Source of the DNA: Cytophagales bacterium
Lineage (GTDB): Bacteria; Bacteroidota; Bacteroidia; Cytophagales; Cyclobacteriaceae
Direction of reading: 5' to 3'
DNA length: 36,003 nucleotides
NCBI GenBank assembly: GCA_022360015.1
Contig: JAKSDQ010000318.1
Span: forward strand, 1 to 36,003
This document shows positions 27,999-35,534 of the stretch, piece after piece. Position numbers and translations under genes: made by a program. Below the pieces are notes generated by a model. It did not search any database and was not told the DNA's origin. It worked only from the letters and a program-made list of their open reading frames with translations. Numbering within the stretch: position 1 is the first letter of the stretch; each line of letters starts with the position of its first letter.

Positions 27999-28429
27999 GT
28001 TACATTTGTGTTTAGTTAAATTATTTGAATATGATCAGGTGGTTTATGCCGGAAATTCCCATCCTCAATTTACTATGAACATCTGAAAGTTCCAATGCTT
28101 TGATATCATGACAACCTCATTTGCTTTGGAAATGCCCTATAAAAAACTCGAATCGTGTAATTTCATAGGAGAAAGCTTTGTTTTTGACTTTTCTTCCCGA
28201 AAGCGATCGTAATCATCAAAAATACGGACGCTGGTGATTTCATAATAAACATTAAAAAAATTCTATATTAATGTCTGTTAGATTTTTGGCATTAAAACAC
28301 CCGGATGAGATTTGCTGGCCTTGTATATGGTGCAAGCGTCACATACCTGTCGCACAAAGCATTTTGTCGAAAACGTTGCGCAACAATCACGAGACGCTTG
28401 CGCCATCCGTTTTTTCGCTTATAAGATAA
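27999..28429. other. Gap with promoter region and hairpin repeat site 3
   Basis: The left part is presumably the promoter of the Gfo/Idh gene, with no defined elements. Positions 28328-28405 are site 3 of the hairpin repeat. No ORF is supported. Confidence 0.5.
28328..28405 (+). repeat. Hairpin-bearing dispersed repeat, site 3
   Basis: Core CACAAAGCATTTTGTCG, AAAACGTTGCGCAACAA, TCACGA (from 28353). It is bracketed by inverted arms TGGTGCAAGCGTC (28328-28340) and GACGCTTGCGCCA (28393-28405), which pair with a single G-T position. The right arm is shared exactly with site 2. The element ends about 25 bp before the RraA remnant begins. Confidence 0.8.
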
Positions 28430-28771
28430 AAAGGTGTGAAGGCGGCCTGCCTAGATGGTGGCATCCGTGATACGCATCAGGTTTTGTCAGCACATTTTCC
28501 CGTATTCTACAAATACCGGTCCTCCAATGATAGCCTGGGGCGATGCCTGATCACACATTATCAGATCCCGCTGTAGATTGATCAGGTGTTTATTAAACCC
28601 GGCGATGTGGTACTTGGTGATGTTGATGGCGTTTTAGGCGTACCGAGGGATATTGCCTGTCAGGTTTTGTTGCGTACCGAAGAAATCAAAGCCAATGAGC
28701 GGAAGATTTTCGGATGGGTCGAGCAAGGCAAATCCGTGCGCGGGATTGCGGACAGGGGAGGATATTTTTAG
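28430..28771 (+). pseudogene. RraA-family (HMG/CHA aldolase-like) C-terminal remnant
   Basis: The frame reads KGVKAACLDGGIRDTHQVLS, AHFPVFYKYRSSNDSLGRCL, ITHYQIPL, a TAG stop (28574-28576), then IDQVFIKPGDVVLGDVDGVL and GVPRDIACQVLLRTEEIKAN, ending in WVEQGKSVRGIADRGGYF. This is the C-terminal half of an RraA/dimethylmenaquinone-methyltransferase-like protein (about 220 aa), including the DGGIRD substrate-binding motif and the PGDVVLGDVDGV strand. The N-terminal half is missing and the frame has an internal stop, so it is inactive. A 61-codon frame from GTG 28586 is only the piece after the stop. The break lies next to hairpin repeat site 3. Confidence 0.8.
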
Positions 28772-28867
28772 CAGGAGGCAGTTTTAAACCCAGTCCGCAA
28801 GGCAACCGCCAATTATTTTGATTTTTGCCGCGCTGTCAATCAAAGGCAACGGTAAATGATACATGTA

Positions 28868-28948
28868 GCCGGCATTGTCAAATAAATTGTTGCCGGCATT
28901 GACACTTTCAGGTCGATGTTTTAGCACATATTAATTATATTGCCGGCA
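28868..28948 (+). promoter_or_regulatory. Repeated GCCGGCA motifs upstream of the nuclease-helicase gene
   Basis: GCCGGCATTGTCA (28868) and GCCGGCATTGACA (28892) are direct repeats with a 24-bp period. GCCGGCAGG follows at 28942, 42 bp before the ATG at 28984. The spacing is about two and five helical turns, as for a multi-site regulator. Function unknown. Confidence 0.35.
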
Positions 28949-28983
28949 GGGAAAAAAATTACAACATTCAACGAACTGCCTCC

Positions 28984-31900
28984 ATGTTTTACATTGCCGA
29001 CCTCCATGTACATTCTCACTTTTCCAGAGCTACCAGCAAAGATCTTAACTTAGAGTCCCTTTACCAATGGGCGCGAATTAAAGGAATTAATGTGATAGGC
29101 ACCGGTGATTTTACACATCCCCAGTGGTTCAGAGAGCTAAAGGAAAAGCTTGTTCCGGACGGAAATGGCTTTTTTAAGCTCAAAAATCCACCCCAGGAGC
29201 CGGCCATACCGGGGATAAAAGTGAAGGATATAGACGTGCGTTTTTGTCTGACCACCGAAATCAGTTCTATCTATAAACATGGCGATAAAGTCCGTAAAAA
29301 CCATAACTTACTGTATGCCCCGGACCTCGATACTGTGGCGCGACTGAACGCAAAACTGTCAGCTATAGGTAACCTGGAGGCTGACGGACGCCCGATTTTA
29401 GGACTTCCTTCGCGGGATTTATTAAACATTGCCCTGGAAACCTCCGAACAAATGCACCTGATTCCAGCCCATGTCTGGACGCCCTGGTTTTCTACCCTGG
29501 GTTCCAAGGGTGGTTATGACAGTGTCGGTGAATGCTTCAGGGACTTGACAGCATATATTTTCGCCCTGGAAACAGGCCTTTCCTCAGATCCGGCTATGAA
29601 CTGGAAGTGGAGTGATCTGGACCGCTACACGCTCGTTTCCAATTCCGATGCCCACTCTCCTCAAAAGCTGGGCAGGGAGGCTAATTTATTCGATACCGAA
29701 CTCAGCTACCAGGCGATGTTTGACGCCATAAGAACCCGGCAGGGTTTTGTTGGAACCTATGAGTTCTTCCCCGAGGAGGGCAAATACCATTTAGACGGCC
29801 ACCGTAACTGTGGAATTGTACTCGAACCTGAAGCCACCGAGCAGTATAAAGGCCTTTGTCCCAAATGCAACAGGCCACTGACCGTTGGCGTATTGCACCG
29901 GGTCGAAAAACTGGCCGACCGTGCTTTACCCCAAAAACCTCAGGGCGCGGCAGACTTTCATTATATTATCCCCTTACCGGAAATGCTGAGCGAGATAGAG
30001 CACGCAGGTCCGGGTAGTAAGAAAGTATTGAAAGCCTTTCACAAGACCATATCTGCTTTTGGAAATGAGTTTACCCTGCTAAACCAAGTGCCTGTGGAAG
30101 ATATAGAACGATATGGAGGGGCAGTGATCGCTGAGGCTGTCCGCAGGATGCGTGAACAGCAGATCAGACCGGTTTCGGGCTACGATGGTGTTTACGGGGT
30201 TATCCGGATTTTTAATGAAGGGGAAATCGAAAAGCTGCAGGGGCAGCTTAATTTTTTCGGCGCCGCTGCGACAGCACCTTTGAAGCAGCGACAAACAAAA
30301 GCCACAACTTTGGTCGGTCGCAAAGAGAAAAAAGCCGATGAACCCCCCGCTCCCCAATTGCTTAATGACGAACAATTATCGGCAAAGAACCATGCTTCCG
30401 GGGCGGTTTTGGTGAAAGCAGGTCCGGGAACCGGAAAAACCAGCACATTAATTCACTGGATAGCCAATCAGATTACCGGGGCTGGGGTTAAACCTTCCGA
30501 AATAATCGCGCTGACATTCACCAACAAAGCTGCCGATGAAATGAAGGAACGTCTGGCCACGCTTGTAGGAGATCAGGCAAGAGGGATCACTGTGGGCACT
30601 TTTCATGCAGTTGGCTACCGGTTTTTGCAGGAAAGATACCCTGATTTAAATACAGTGTATGATCAGGAAAGCAGACAACTGGCTTTGAGCATTCTGTTTC
30701 CAGGGTTGAAGGAAGCTGCCTTGATAAAGCTAGGTAAAGCATTGGCCGGATATTTTGAACTGGGTGAAAGTGAGGAGGAGCAACACATACAGGAACAGGC
30801 TTTAAAATACCGTAATTTTATCCATGAACGGGGTGCTGTCGACCTCTCCGATATTATCTCCCGCCTGTTACAGCTATGGCAAAATGAGCCACAATGGCTG
30901 CACCATGTCCACGGTCTTTACAAGGCTATCGCTATCGATGAGTTTCAGGACATCAATGCTGTTCAATACAAACTGATTCAACAATTAGGACAGGGAAAAA
31001 ACCTGCTGGCTATAGGTGACCCGGATCAGGCTATTTACGGTTTCAGAGGTTCTGATGTAAAGCTTTTTTTCAGGTTTAAGGAAGCATTCAAGGCACAGGA
31101 AATCAAACTTGTGCACAATTACCGCTCTACGGCAACCATCGTGCAGGCTGCGGCAAGCCTTATTGAAAATAACAGCCTGAACAGCGGTTTAAAACTGATT
31201 CCCCATCAACCCGGAAGTAAGAAGATCAAAATCCACCATGCTTCCGATACCATCAAAGAAGCCAAATACCTGATAAAGCAAATTGAAAGTTATGTCGGCG
31301 GTACAGAAAACCTGACCATCGGAACCCCTTTGGAGCACAGTGACTATGCTTTTTCCGATATAGCCGTACTTTTCAGAACCAGAAAGGTGGGCGATGAAAT
31401 TCTGAAGCAACTCCGCAAAGCCGGTATTCCTGCTCATTTTGGCGATAATACTTCCTTCTTGTCCGATCCACCTTTTACGATCGTAGCTGATATACTCAGA
31501 CTTTACATCAACCACCGTGATCTAATGGCGCTGAATGGGATCCTGACCAACGGACTGGCATGGCCTAAGAAGGAGATCAGAACATTTTTAGGCACACTGC
31601 ATCATGTAGCGGAAGATTGGATGGAGCGATCATCTTCGGTCCTTAAAACAAACCTGCAACAGGGCTGGGTACGGTGGCTGGAATTTTTCCATTCACTTCC
31701 CAAGGCTTTTCAAAATAAAGGTGTCGAAGGTGCCTTAAAACTTATTTTTGAAGCATACCTTCCGGAAAACAAATTAAATGATGCTGAAAAACTCAAGCAA
31801 GAGGCTATTTTAGATTTGGGCAGGGAGTGTCAGGCTGATGTTCAGGATTTTTTGGAGAAGATGATTCTGAACCCATATACCGATGTAGGCCGTCTCCGCA

Positions 31901-32226
31901 CAGAAGGTGTGCACCTGCTGACCTTTCATGCCGCCAAGGGGCTTGAGTTTCCGGTGGTGTTTCTTATTGGCGCCGAAGAGAGCATCACACCGTTGCAACG
32001 GGAAGGTGTGGATGTTGAAGAGGAACGGCGGCTGTTTTACGTTGCACTTACCCGGGCCAAAGAAGAGTTGCAGATCTGCCATGTGGCCAACCGCAGCCAA
32101 TATGGCCAGACCAAATCCATGGAGCCTTCCGGATTTATAAGCGAACTTCCCCGGCAGCTCATTGAAAAAATCCACGCCGATGAAAAAAAGGTACCCAAAG
32201 AAACCCAGCTCCGGCTTTTGTATTAA
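28984..32226 (+). CDS. Endonuclease Q-like PHP nuclease fused to a UvrD-type helicase
   Basis: 1080 aa. Residues 1 to about 425 match the endonuclease Q family: PHP metal-site motifs ADLHVHSHFSRATSK (D6, H8, H10), CLTTEIS, KNHNLLYAP, LIPAHVWTPW, and SNSDAHSP with D222 and H224. A zinc-ribbon-like element GHRNC (C276) and CPKC (C292, C295) precedes RPLTVGVLHRVEKLADR, as in EndoQ. Residues about 460-1060 are a complete SF1A helicase: Walker A GPGTGKTST (about 480), LTFTNKAADEM, GTFHAVGYRFL, IDEFQD (D652, E653), IGDPDQAIYGFRG, HNYRST, LLTFHAAKGLEFPVVF, YVALTRAKEEL (about 1019). EndoQ nicks DNA 5' of deaminated bases or abasic sites; UvrD-type helicases unwind from nicks. One chain holding both suggests coupled incision and strand removal in repair, which is inference. 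Cytosolic; appears monocistronic. Confidence 0.92.
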   Translation: MFYIADLHVHSHFSRATSKDLNLESLYQWARIKGINVIGTGDFTHPQWFRELKEKLVPDGNGFFKLKNPPQEPAIPGIKVKDIDVRFCLTTEISSIYKHGDKVRKNHNLLYAPDLDTVARLNAKLSAIGNLEADGRPILGLPSRDLLNIALETSEQMHLIPAHVWTPWFSTLGSKGGYDSVGECFRDLTAYIFALETGLSSDPAMNWKWSDLDRYTLVSNSDAHSPQKLGREANLFDTELSYQAMFDAIRTRQGFVGTYEFFPEEGKYHLDGHRNCGIVLEPEATEQYKGLCPKCNRPLTVGVLHRVEKLADRALPQKPQGAADFHYIIPLPEMLSEIEHAGPGSKKVLKAFHKTISAFGNEFTLLNQVPVEDIERYGGAVIAEAVRRMREQQIRPVSGYDGVYGVIRIFNEGEIEKLQGQLNFFGAAATAPLKQRQTKATTLVGRKEKKADEPPAPQLLNDEQLSAKNHASGAVLVKAGPGTGKTSTLIHWIANQITGAGVKPSEIIALTFTNKAADEMKERLATLVGDQARGITVGTFHAVGYRFLQERYPDLNTVYDQESRQLALSILFPGLKEAALIKLGKALAGYFELGESEEEQHIQEQALKYRNFIHERGAVDLSDIISRLLQLWQNEPQWLHHVHGLYKAIAIDEFQDINAVQYKLIQQLGQGKNLLAIGDPDQAIYGFRGSDVKLFFRFKEAFKAQEIKLVHNYRSTATIVQAAASLIENNSLNSGLKLIPHQPGSKKIKIHHASDTIKEAKYLIKQIESYVGGTENLTIGTPLEHSDYAFSDIAVLFRTRKVGDEILKQLRKAGIPAHFGDNTSFLSDPPFTIVADILRLYINHRDLMALNGILTNGLAWPKKEIRTFLGTLHHVAEDWMERSSSVLKTNLQQGWVRWLEFFHSLPKAFQNKGVEGALKLIFEAYLPENKLNDAEKLKQEAILDLGRECQADVQDFLEKMILNPYTDVGRLRTEGVHLLTFHAAKGLEFPVVFLIGAEESITPLQREGVDVEEERRLFYVALTRAKEELQICHVANRSQYGQTKSMEPSGFISELPRQLIEKIHADEKKVPKETQLRLLY

Positions 32227-32693
32227 ACGAATTAGATAATATCCTGTGTAGCCTGGCATGGGTTGGGCCTGGCAGTCATAGCATGGCTCCAAGCCATACT
32301 ATGACTATCATCCAAATAGCACAAATATCGCATTCGGGCTTTCCCGGCTTTACATCATTTCCAATTACCAAAACCATTGAGGTCCGTGATCAAAATGTTA
32401 CCAAATCCATGCTGTCTGGTCTACTTTTAGTCCGAAACGTTAAGTTTTGTGCTTTTTTGTTTGAAATTATTCGAATCGGGGTGTAATGTACTGTTTTCAT
32501 TAATGGTAATAACGATAAAAGCTTATTTGCTTATATGTGTACATATTCTTAGGTTTTCATGCATTTTTCGTTCTACCATAGTTTTAGGACAGTCAATCTT
32601 ATTGATAAGCTTTGGCTGAGGTGTAAGGCTTTGAGCGGATTAGCAATACATGTAGTTGGGTAGCGTTGGTATTTGGTTGTCAAATATTTTGAT
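32227..32693. other. 467-bp gap between the nuclease-helicase gene and the R-M operon
   Basis: Contains a strong hairpin at 32274-32306 near the left side. The remainder is AT-rich with no ORF I would defend (a 67-codon plus frame at 32283-32486 starts in the hairpin). It is the likely left border of the AT-rich R-M island; no attachment-site repeat was recognised. Confidence 0.5.
32274..32306. other. Strong hairpin after the nuclease-helicase gene
   Basis: 15-nt arms AGTCATAGCATGGCT and AGCCATACTATGACT around a 3-nt loop CCA, with one mismatch. It begins 48 bp past the stop codon at 32226. No T-run follows on either strand, so it may be an RNA stability or processing structure rather than a classic terminator, or a repeat element. 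Confidence 0.6.
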
Positions 32694-34196
32694 TTAGAAT
32701 CCGTAAAGTTTTTTTATGTCTTTGTTATTCTGCTCTTCAAGTTCGTGGCTGAATAGCCCTGTTGACTTGTATTCATTCAATATTATTTCAATTCGTTTAT
32801 TAATGTCTTGAATTAATTTGTCAGATGGTTTTGTAAAGGGCACTTTTTTTATGTAGTTGGAAGAATTATTTGTCGATGAATTGATTGTTCTGATTAACTT
32901 GTTGGCCGTGGGTGAATTGAAAAAAGCGAGCAAATAGTAGAGAAGTGATTCATCTTTTGGAAAAATCCCTACTATAGACTGGTCAAAAAGCCTGTTTTCA
33001 ATGAGTGCTGCTGTAATTGAGGAAGAACTTACCATTGGTACACCTATACCTTTCCTGAAGTAATAAGCAGAATTTTGATAACGAGCCTTTTTGTCAGCTT
33101 TGTAAAAAGCCACTTTACCTTCTGACCAAAGCATAAACCAATCATCGGGCTTGTAATACTTTCGATTTCCACCTTTGACAATTGGAACGTACTCTTTATC
33201 ATTAGTAATACCATTGACAATATTTGAACTGCAATTGAATTCAACCAGGTCCAACTTCACCAAATCATAATTTTTTGAATTCCGAATGGTTTTGTTTTTT
33301 ACTTTGAGGTATTCTTTATCGTTACCCGAATAAAATCCTGTAACGCAATCACAGATGTCTCCAATTTTTAATTGGGTTGAATTAATACAATCTACAAGTG
33401 ATTTATTTCCATTTGTAATAAATGAGTAATCAGTCGTTTGTAGTACGTCTTTTTGCTTAAGTTTTATTCTTTTTAAGGTTTCGATATTATTGTTCCCGAG
33501 TTCTTCAACTGAGTTAAAGCCCTTAATTATTGTAAACTCGTTTTCAAGATTTGATTTATAGTCTGAGCATTTTTCCAATGCAATGATTGAAAGATTGGCA
33601 TAACCGAAATTTACCCCTGGGAAATACGATGAGGGAAACAAAGCCATCTCTTTTATTTTAGTGTGAGTAAGAATGTATTTCCGAATATGCTTGTGCATGT
33701 GAAGATTTAAATATGTATCGGGTATAATAAATGATAGCCTTCCATTTTCATTTAGTGCTTCAGTACACCTGTACAAAAACAACGAATAGCTTTCCTTGGC
33801 ATAAAATCCGTTGTAGCTCTTTTTTAGTTTCTTTCTTTCTCCATGGTCTCTCCAAGCACCATAAGGAGGGTTCGCGATTACAGCATCATATCCGCCACCC
33901 ATAGAACACAGAAATTGAAGGCCTGCATCTGTTAAGGTGTCAGTTTTTTTTACTTTGATATTTTCTCTGTCAGAATATTTAACAAGCAGATTTGAATATG
34001 AATTTTCGTTAAGCTCAAAAGCATCGATTTGTACATTTGAGAAATTCTTAATTATTGGATCTAAAAAAACACCATCACCTGCACATGGTTCAAGAATTTT
34101 CTCTGAACCTGATAATTTCAATAGGGAAACCATGTATTTAACTATGGGCTCGGACTTGGTGTAATAAGGTTGATATATTCTATTTTCTGAAATCAT
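32694..34196 (-). CDS. Type II DNA adenine-N6 methyltransferase (R-M operon)
   Basis: 500 aa. Motif I ILEPCAGDGVFL (residues 34-45) binds S-adenosylmethionine. Motif IV is NPPY (109-112) in AVIANPPYGAW, the catalytic motif of N6-adenine methylases. The order I then IV and the start YYTKSEPIVKYMVSLL fit the gamma class (TaqI/Eco57I-like). The C-terminal half (about 270-480), with VTGFYSGNDKEYL and KGGNRKYYKPDDWFMLW, is a TaqI-type target-recognition domain. The gene begins one base after the stop of the nuclease gene upstream, so the two are co-translated. It should protect the host at the recognition site, which cannot be read from sequence. AT-rich codon use sets it apart from the genes to its left. 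Confidence 0.9.
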   Translation of the reverse strand: MISENRIYQPYYTKSEPIVKYMVSLLKLSGSEKILEPCAGDGVFLDPIIKNFSNVQIDAFELNENSYSNLLVKYSDRENIKVKKTDTLTDAGLQFLCSMGGGYDAVIANPPYGAWRDHGERKKLKKSYNGFYAKESYSLFLYRCTEALNENGRLSFIIPDTYLNLHMHKHIRKYILTHTKIKEMALFPSSYFPGVNFGYANLSIIALEKCSDYKSNLENEFTIIKGFNSVEELGNNNIETLKRIKLKQKDVLQTTDYSFITNGNKSLVDCINSTQLKIGDICDCVTGFYSGNDKEYLKVKNKTIRNSKNYDLVKLDLVEFNCSSNIVNGITNDKEYVPIVKGGNRKYYKPDDWFMLWSEGKVAFYKADKKARYQNSAYYFRKGIGVPMVSSSSITAALIENRLFDQSIVGIFPKDESLLYYLLAFFNSPTANKLIRTINSSTNNSSNYIKKVPFTKPSDKLIQDINKRIEIILNEYKSTGLFSHELEEQNNKDIKKLYGF

Positions 34197-34197
34197 A

Positions 34198-34989
34198 CTA
34201 CCATGTTAGATATTGAGAAAGGTGATTATCTTCCAGGAATGCAGAGAATCCGGGATTTAAGTCATTTTTCCATGAAATATTGTCCCTAATCCACGTTTTG
34301 ATGTCATAGCCTTCTTCAAGATTATGATAGATACTTGCTACAAGTAAAAGTCTATTGGTATTTCCTTTTTCGTTAGAACCAAATCCACTTTTGAAGTCAA
34401 CAACGTATTTTTTTCCTTCGTAAATGAAATGTAAGTCAAGTTCAAGCTGGATTTCTCCCGAAGTAACCAATCTCCAAACCTTATTGTAATATTTTAAAAG
34501 CTGGTCCTTTTCTTCTTTGGTAAGGTTTAGTTTATTGATGTAATCTTTGATTTCTGTGACCAGCTTTTTCTTTACATCCGAAAACAAAGGGGGAACGAAT
34601 AATTCCAAATCATTTACTGGGTACTCAAAAGCAAGTTTGCAAAAAGGCTCCCAGAGCTCACCGATTCTTCTTGAAAAAGCCATGTATTCGTATGGCCAAA
34701 CAGAATGCCTAACTTCTAACATTACTACATAGTTGCAGTAGGTAATCATAAGAATTCCTTCAAGCAGTTCTTGGTTCGTCCAACCTTCTTTTTTAGATTT
34801 CTGCTCAACAATTTCAACTAAAGTTGTTTTTGCTCTTACAAGAAGCGTGTTAAGCTTTTTAGCCTTTTCTTTGTATTGATTGTTCCCAAATTCGTTATCC
34901 ACTTCGGAAAGAAACTCTGTTGACCTATCTCTAAAATAGCTGAGAACCTCTTCTTTGGAGGTTCTGATATTTCTGTATATTTCCATCAA
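34198..34989 (-). CDS. Putative type II restriction endonuclease (PD-(D/E)xK fold)
   Basis: 263 aa, no name recognised. The segment GEIQLELDLHFIYEGKKYVV followed by DFKSG carries D185 and D198-F-K200, the spacing and form of a PD-(D/E)xK nuclease core; an N-terminal helix with GELWEPF (E111, E114) may add a metal ligand. The N-terminal part (about 1-100) is helical. Its start overlaps the stop of the HTH gene by 4 bp (ATGA). Its stop is one base from the methyltransferase start. The C-R-M context is the main reason for calling it a restriction enzyme; the nuclease motif is independent support. Alternative: a non-restriction accessory protein. Confidence 0.75.
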   Translation of the reverse strand: MMEIYRNIRTSKEEVLSYFRDRSTEFLSEVDNEFGNNQYKEKAKKLNTLLVRAKTTLVEIVEQKSKKEGWTNQELLEGILMITYCNYVVMLEVRHSVWPYEYMAFSRRIGELWEPFCKLAFEYPVNDLELFVPPLFSDVKKKLVTEIKDYINKLNLTKEEKDQLLKYYNKVWRLVTSGEIQLELDLHFIYEGKKYVVDFKSGFGSNEKGNTNRLLLVASIYHNLEEGYDIKTWIRDNISWKNDLNPGFSAFLEDNHLSQYLTW

Positions 34990-35285
34990 TTCAGTTTCCT
35001 TCTATATTGTATTTTTTGCTCTGCTACTTTTAATGCCTTATCAGCAAGCATTTCATCTTTTAAGTCGTATATCACTTTGTCACTTAGCCATGCTACCAAA
35101 AGTTCCTCAGTGTCAAGTTTGAAAAATTTTGCAAATGAGAGCACTTGTTCTTTAGACGGTTTTCTACCACCATATTCAAATTTGCTGATAATTGCTTGGT
35201 CAATATTAAATTCAGCAGCCACTTGTCTGAGGAATAATCCTCTACTTTCCCTAGCTTCTTTAATTATCTCTCCAAACGATTTCAT
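34986..35285 (-). CDS. XRE-family HTH controller protein of the R-M operon
   Basis: 99 aa. Residues about 1-65 are a Cro/C1 helix-turn-helix: FGEIIKEARESRGLFLRQVA, then EFNIDQAIISKFEYGGRKPS and LSFAKFFKLDTEELL. The remaining about 35 residues form a charged helix. It is longer than classic C proteins (about 80 aa) but in the same position, first in a C-R-M operon. It probably binds the palindrome just upstream and times nuclease expression; that function is inference. Confidence 0.8.
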   Translation of the reverse strand: MKSFGEIIKEARESRGLFLRQVAAEFNIDQAIISKFEYGGRKPSKEQVLSFAKFFKLDTEELLVAWLSDKVIYDLKDEMLADKALKVAEQKIQYRRKLN

Positions 35286-35299
35286 TAGACAAAATTGCT

Positions 35300-35318
35300 T
35301 TTGACGAAAATAGTCAAA
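35300..35318. promoter_or_regulatory. Candidate controller-protein operator
   Basis: Perfect inverted repeat TTTGAC / GTCAAA separated by GAAAATA, 15 bp before the ATG of the HTH gene. The GAC...GTC half-sites recall C-box operators of other R-M systems. A second inverted repeat, ATCCT-AATG-AGGAT, lies at 35329-35342, one to two helical turns further upstream. Confidence 0.45.
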
Positions 35319-35328
35319 TATTTACAAT

Positions 35329-35342
35329 ATCCTAATGAGGAT
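35329..35342. promoter_or_regulatory. Second inverted repeat upstream of the R-M operon
   Basis: ATCCT and AGGAT arms around AATG. It lies 11 bp from the first palindrome (35300-35318), so the pair could form a tandem operator. Could be chance given the short arms. Confidence 0.3.
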
Positions 35343-35534
35343 TGGGAAAAAACTGAAGCTTTCATAAAATATGCAGTTTTATTAATTTGAAAAAAACTCA
35401 AGGCAATGGTTGCAAAGTTTTTAAACCTCAGTGTATATATCATTGAAAGTGGGCAGTTCCTTCCAATCCTCAGCGCTTGTATGCTTAAGGTTGCCATATC
35501 CGAACGTCAACTACCTATTTTGAGTGGTGATGAG

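Noticed and set aside
28586-28771. Stand-alone 61-aa gene with GTG start
   Set aside because: It is the piece of an RraA-family frame after an internal TAG; similarity continues upstream of the stop.
32283-32486. 67-codon plus-strand frame after the nuclease-helicase gene
   Set aside because: It starts inside the hairpin and shows no recognisable features.
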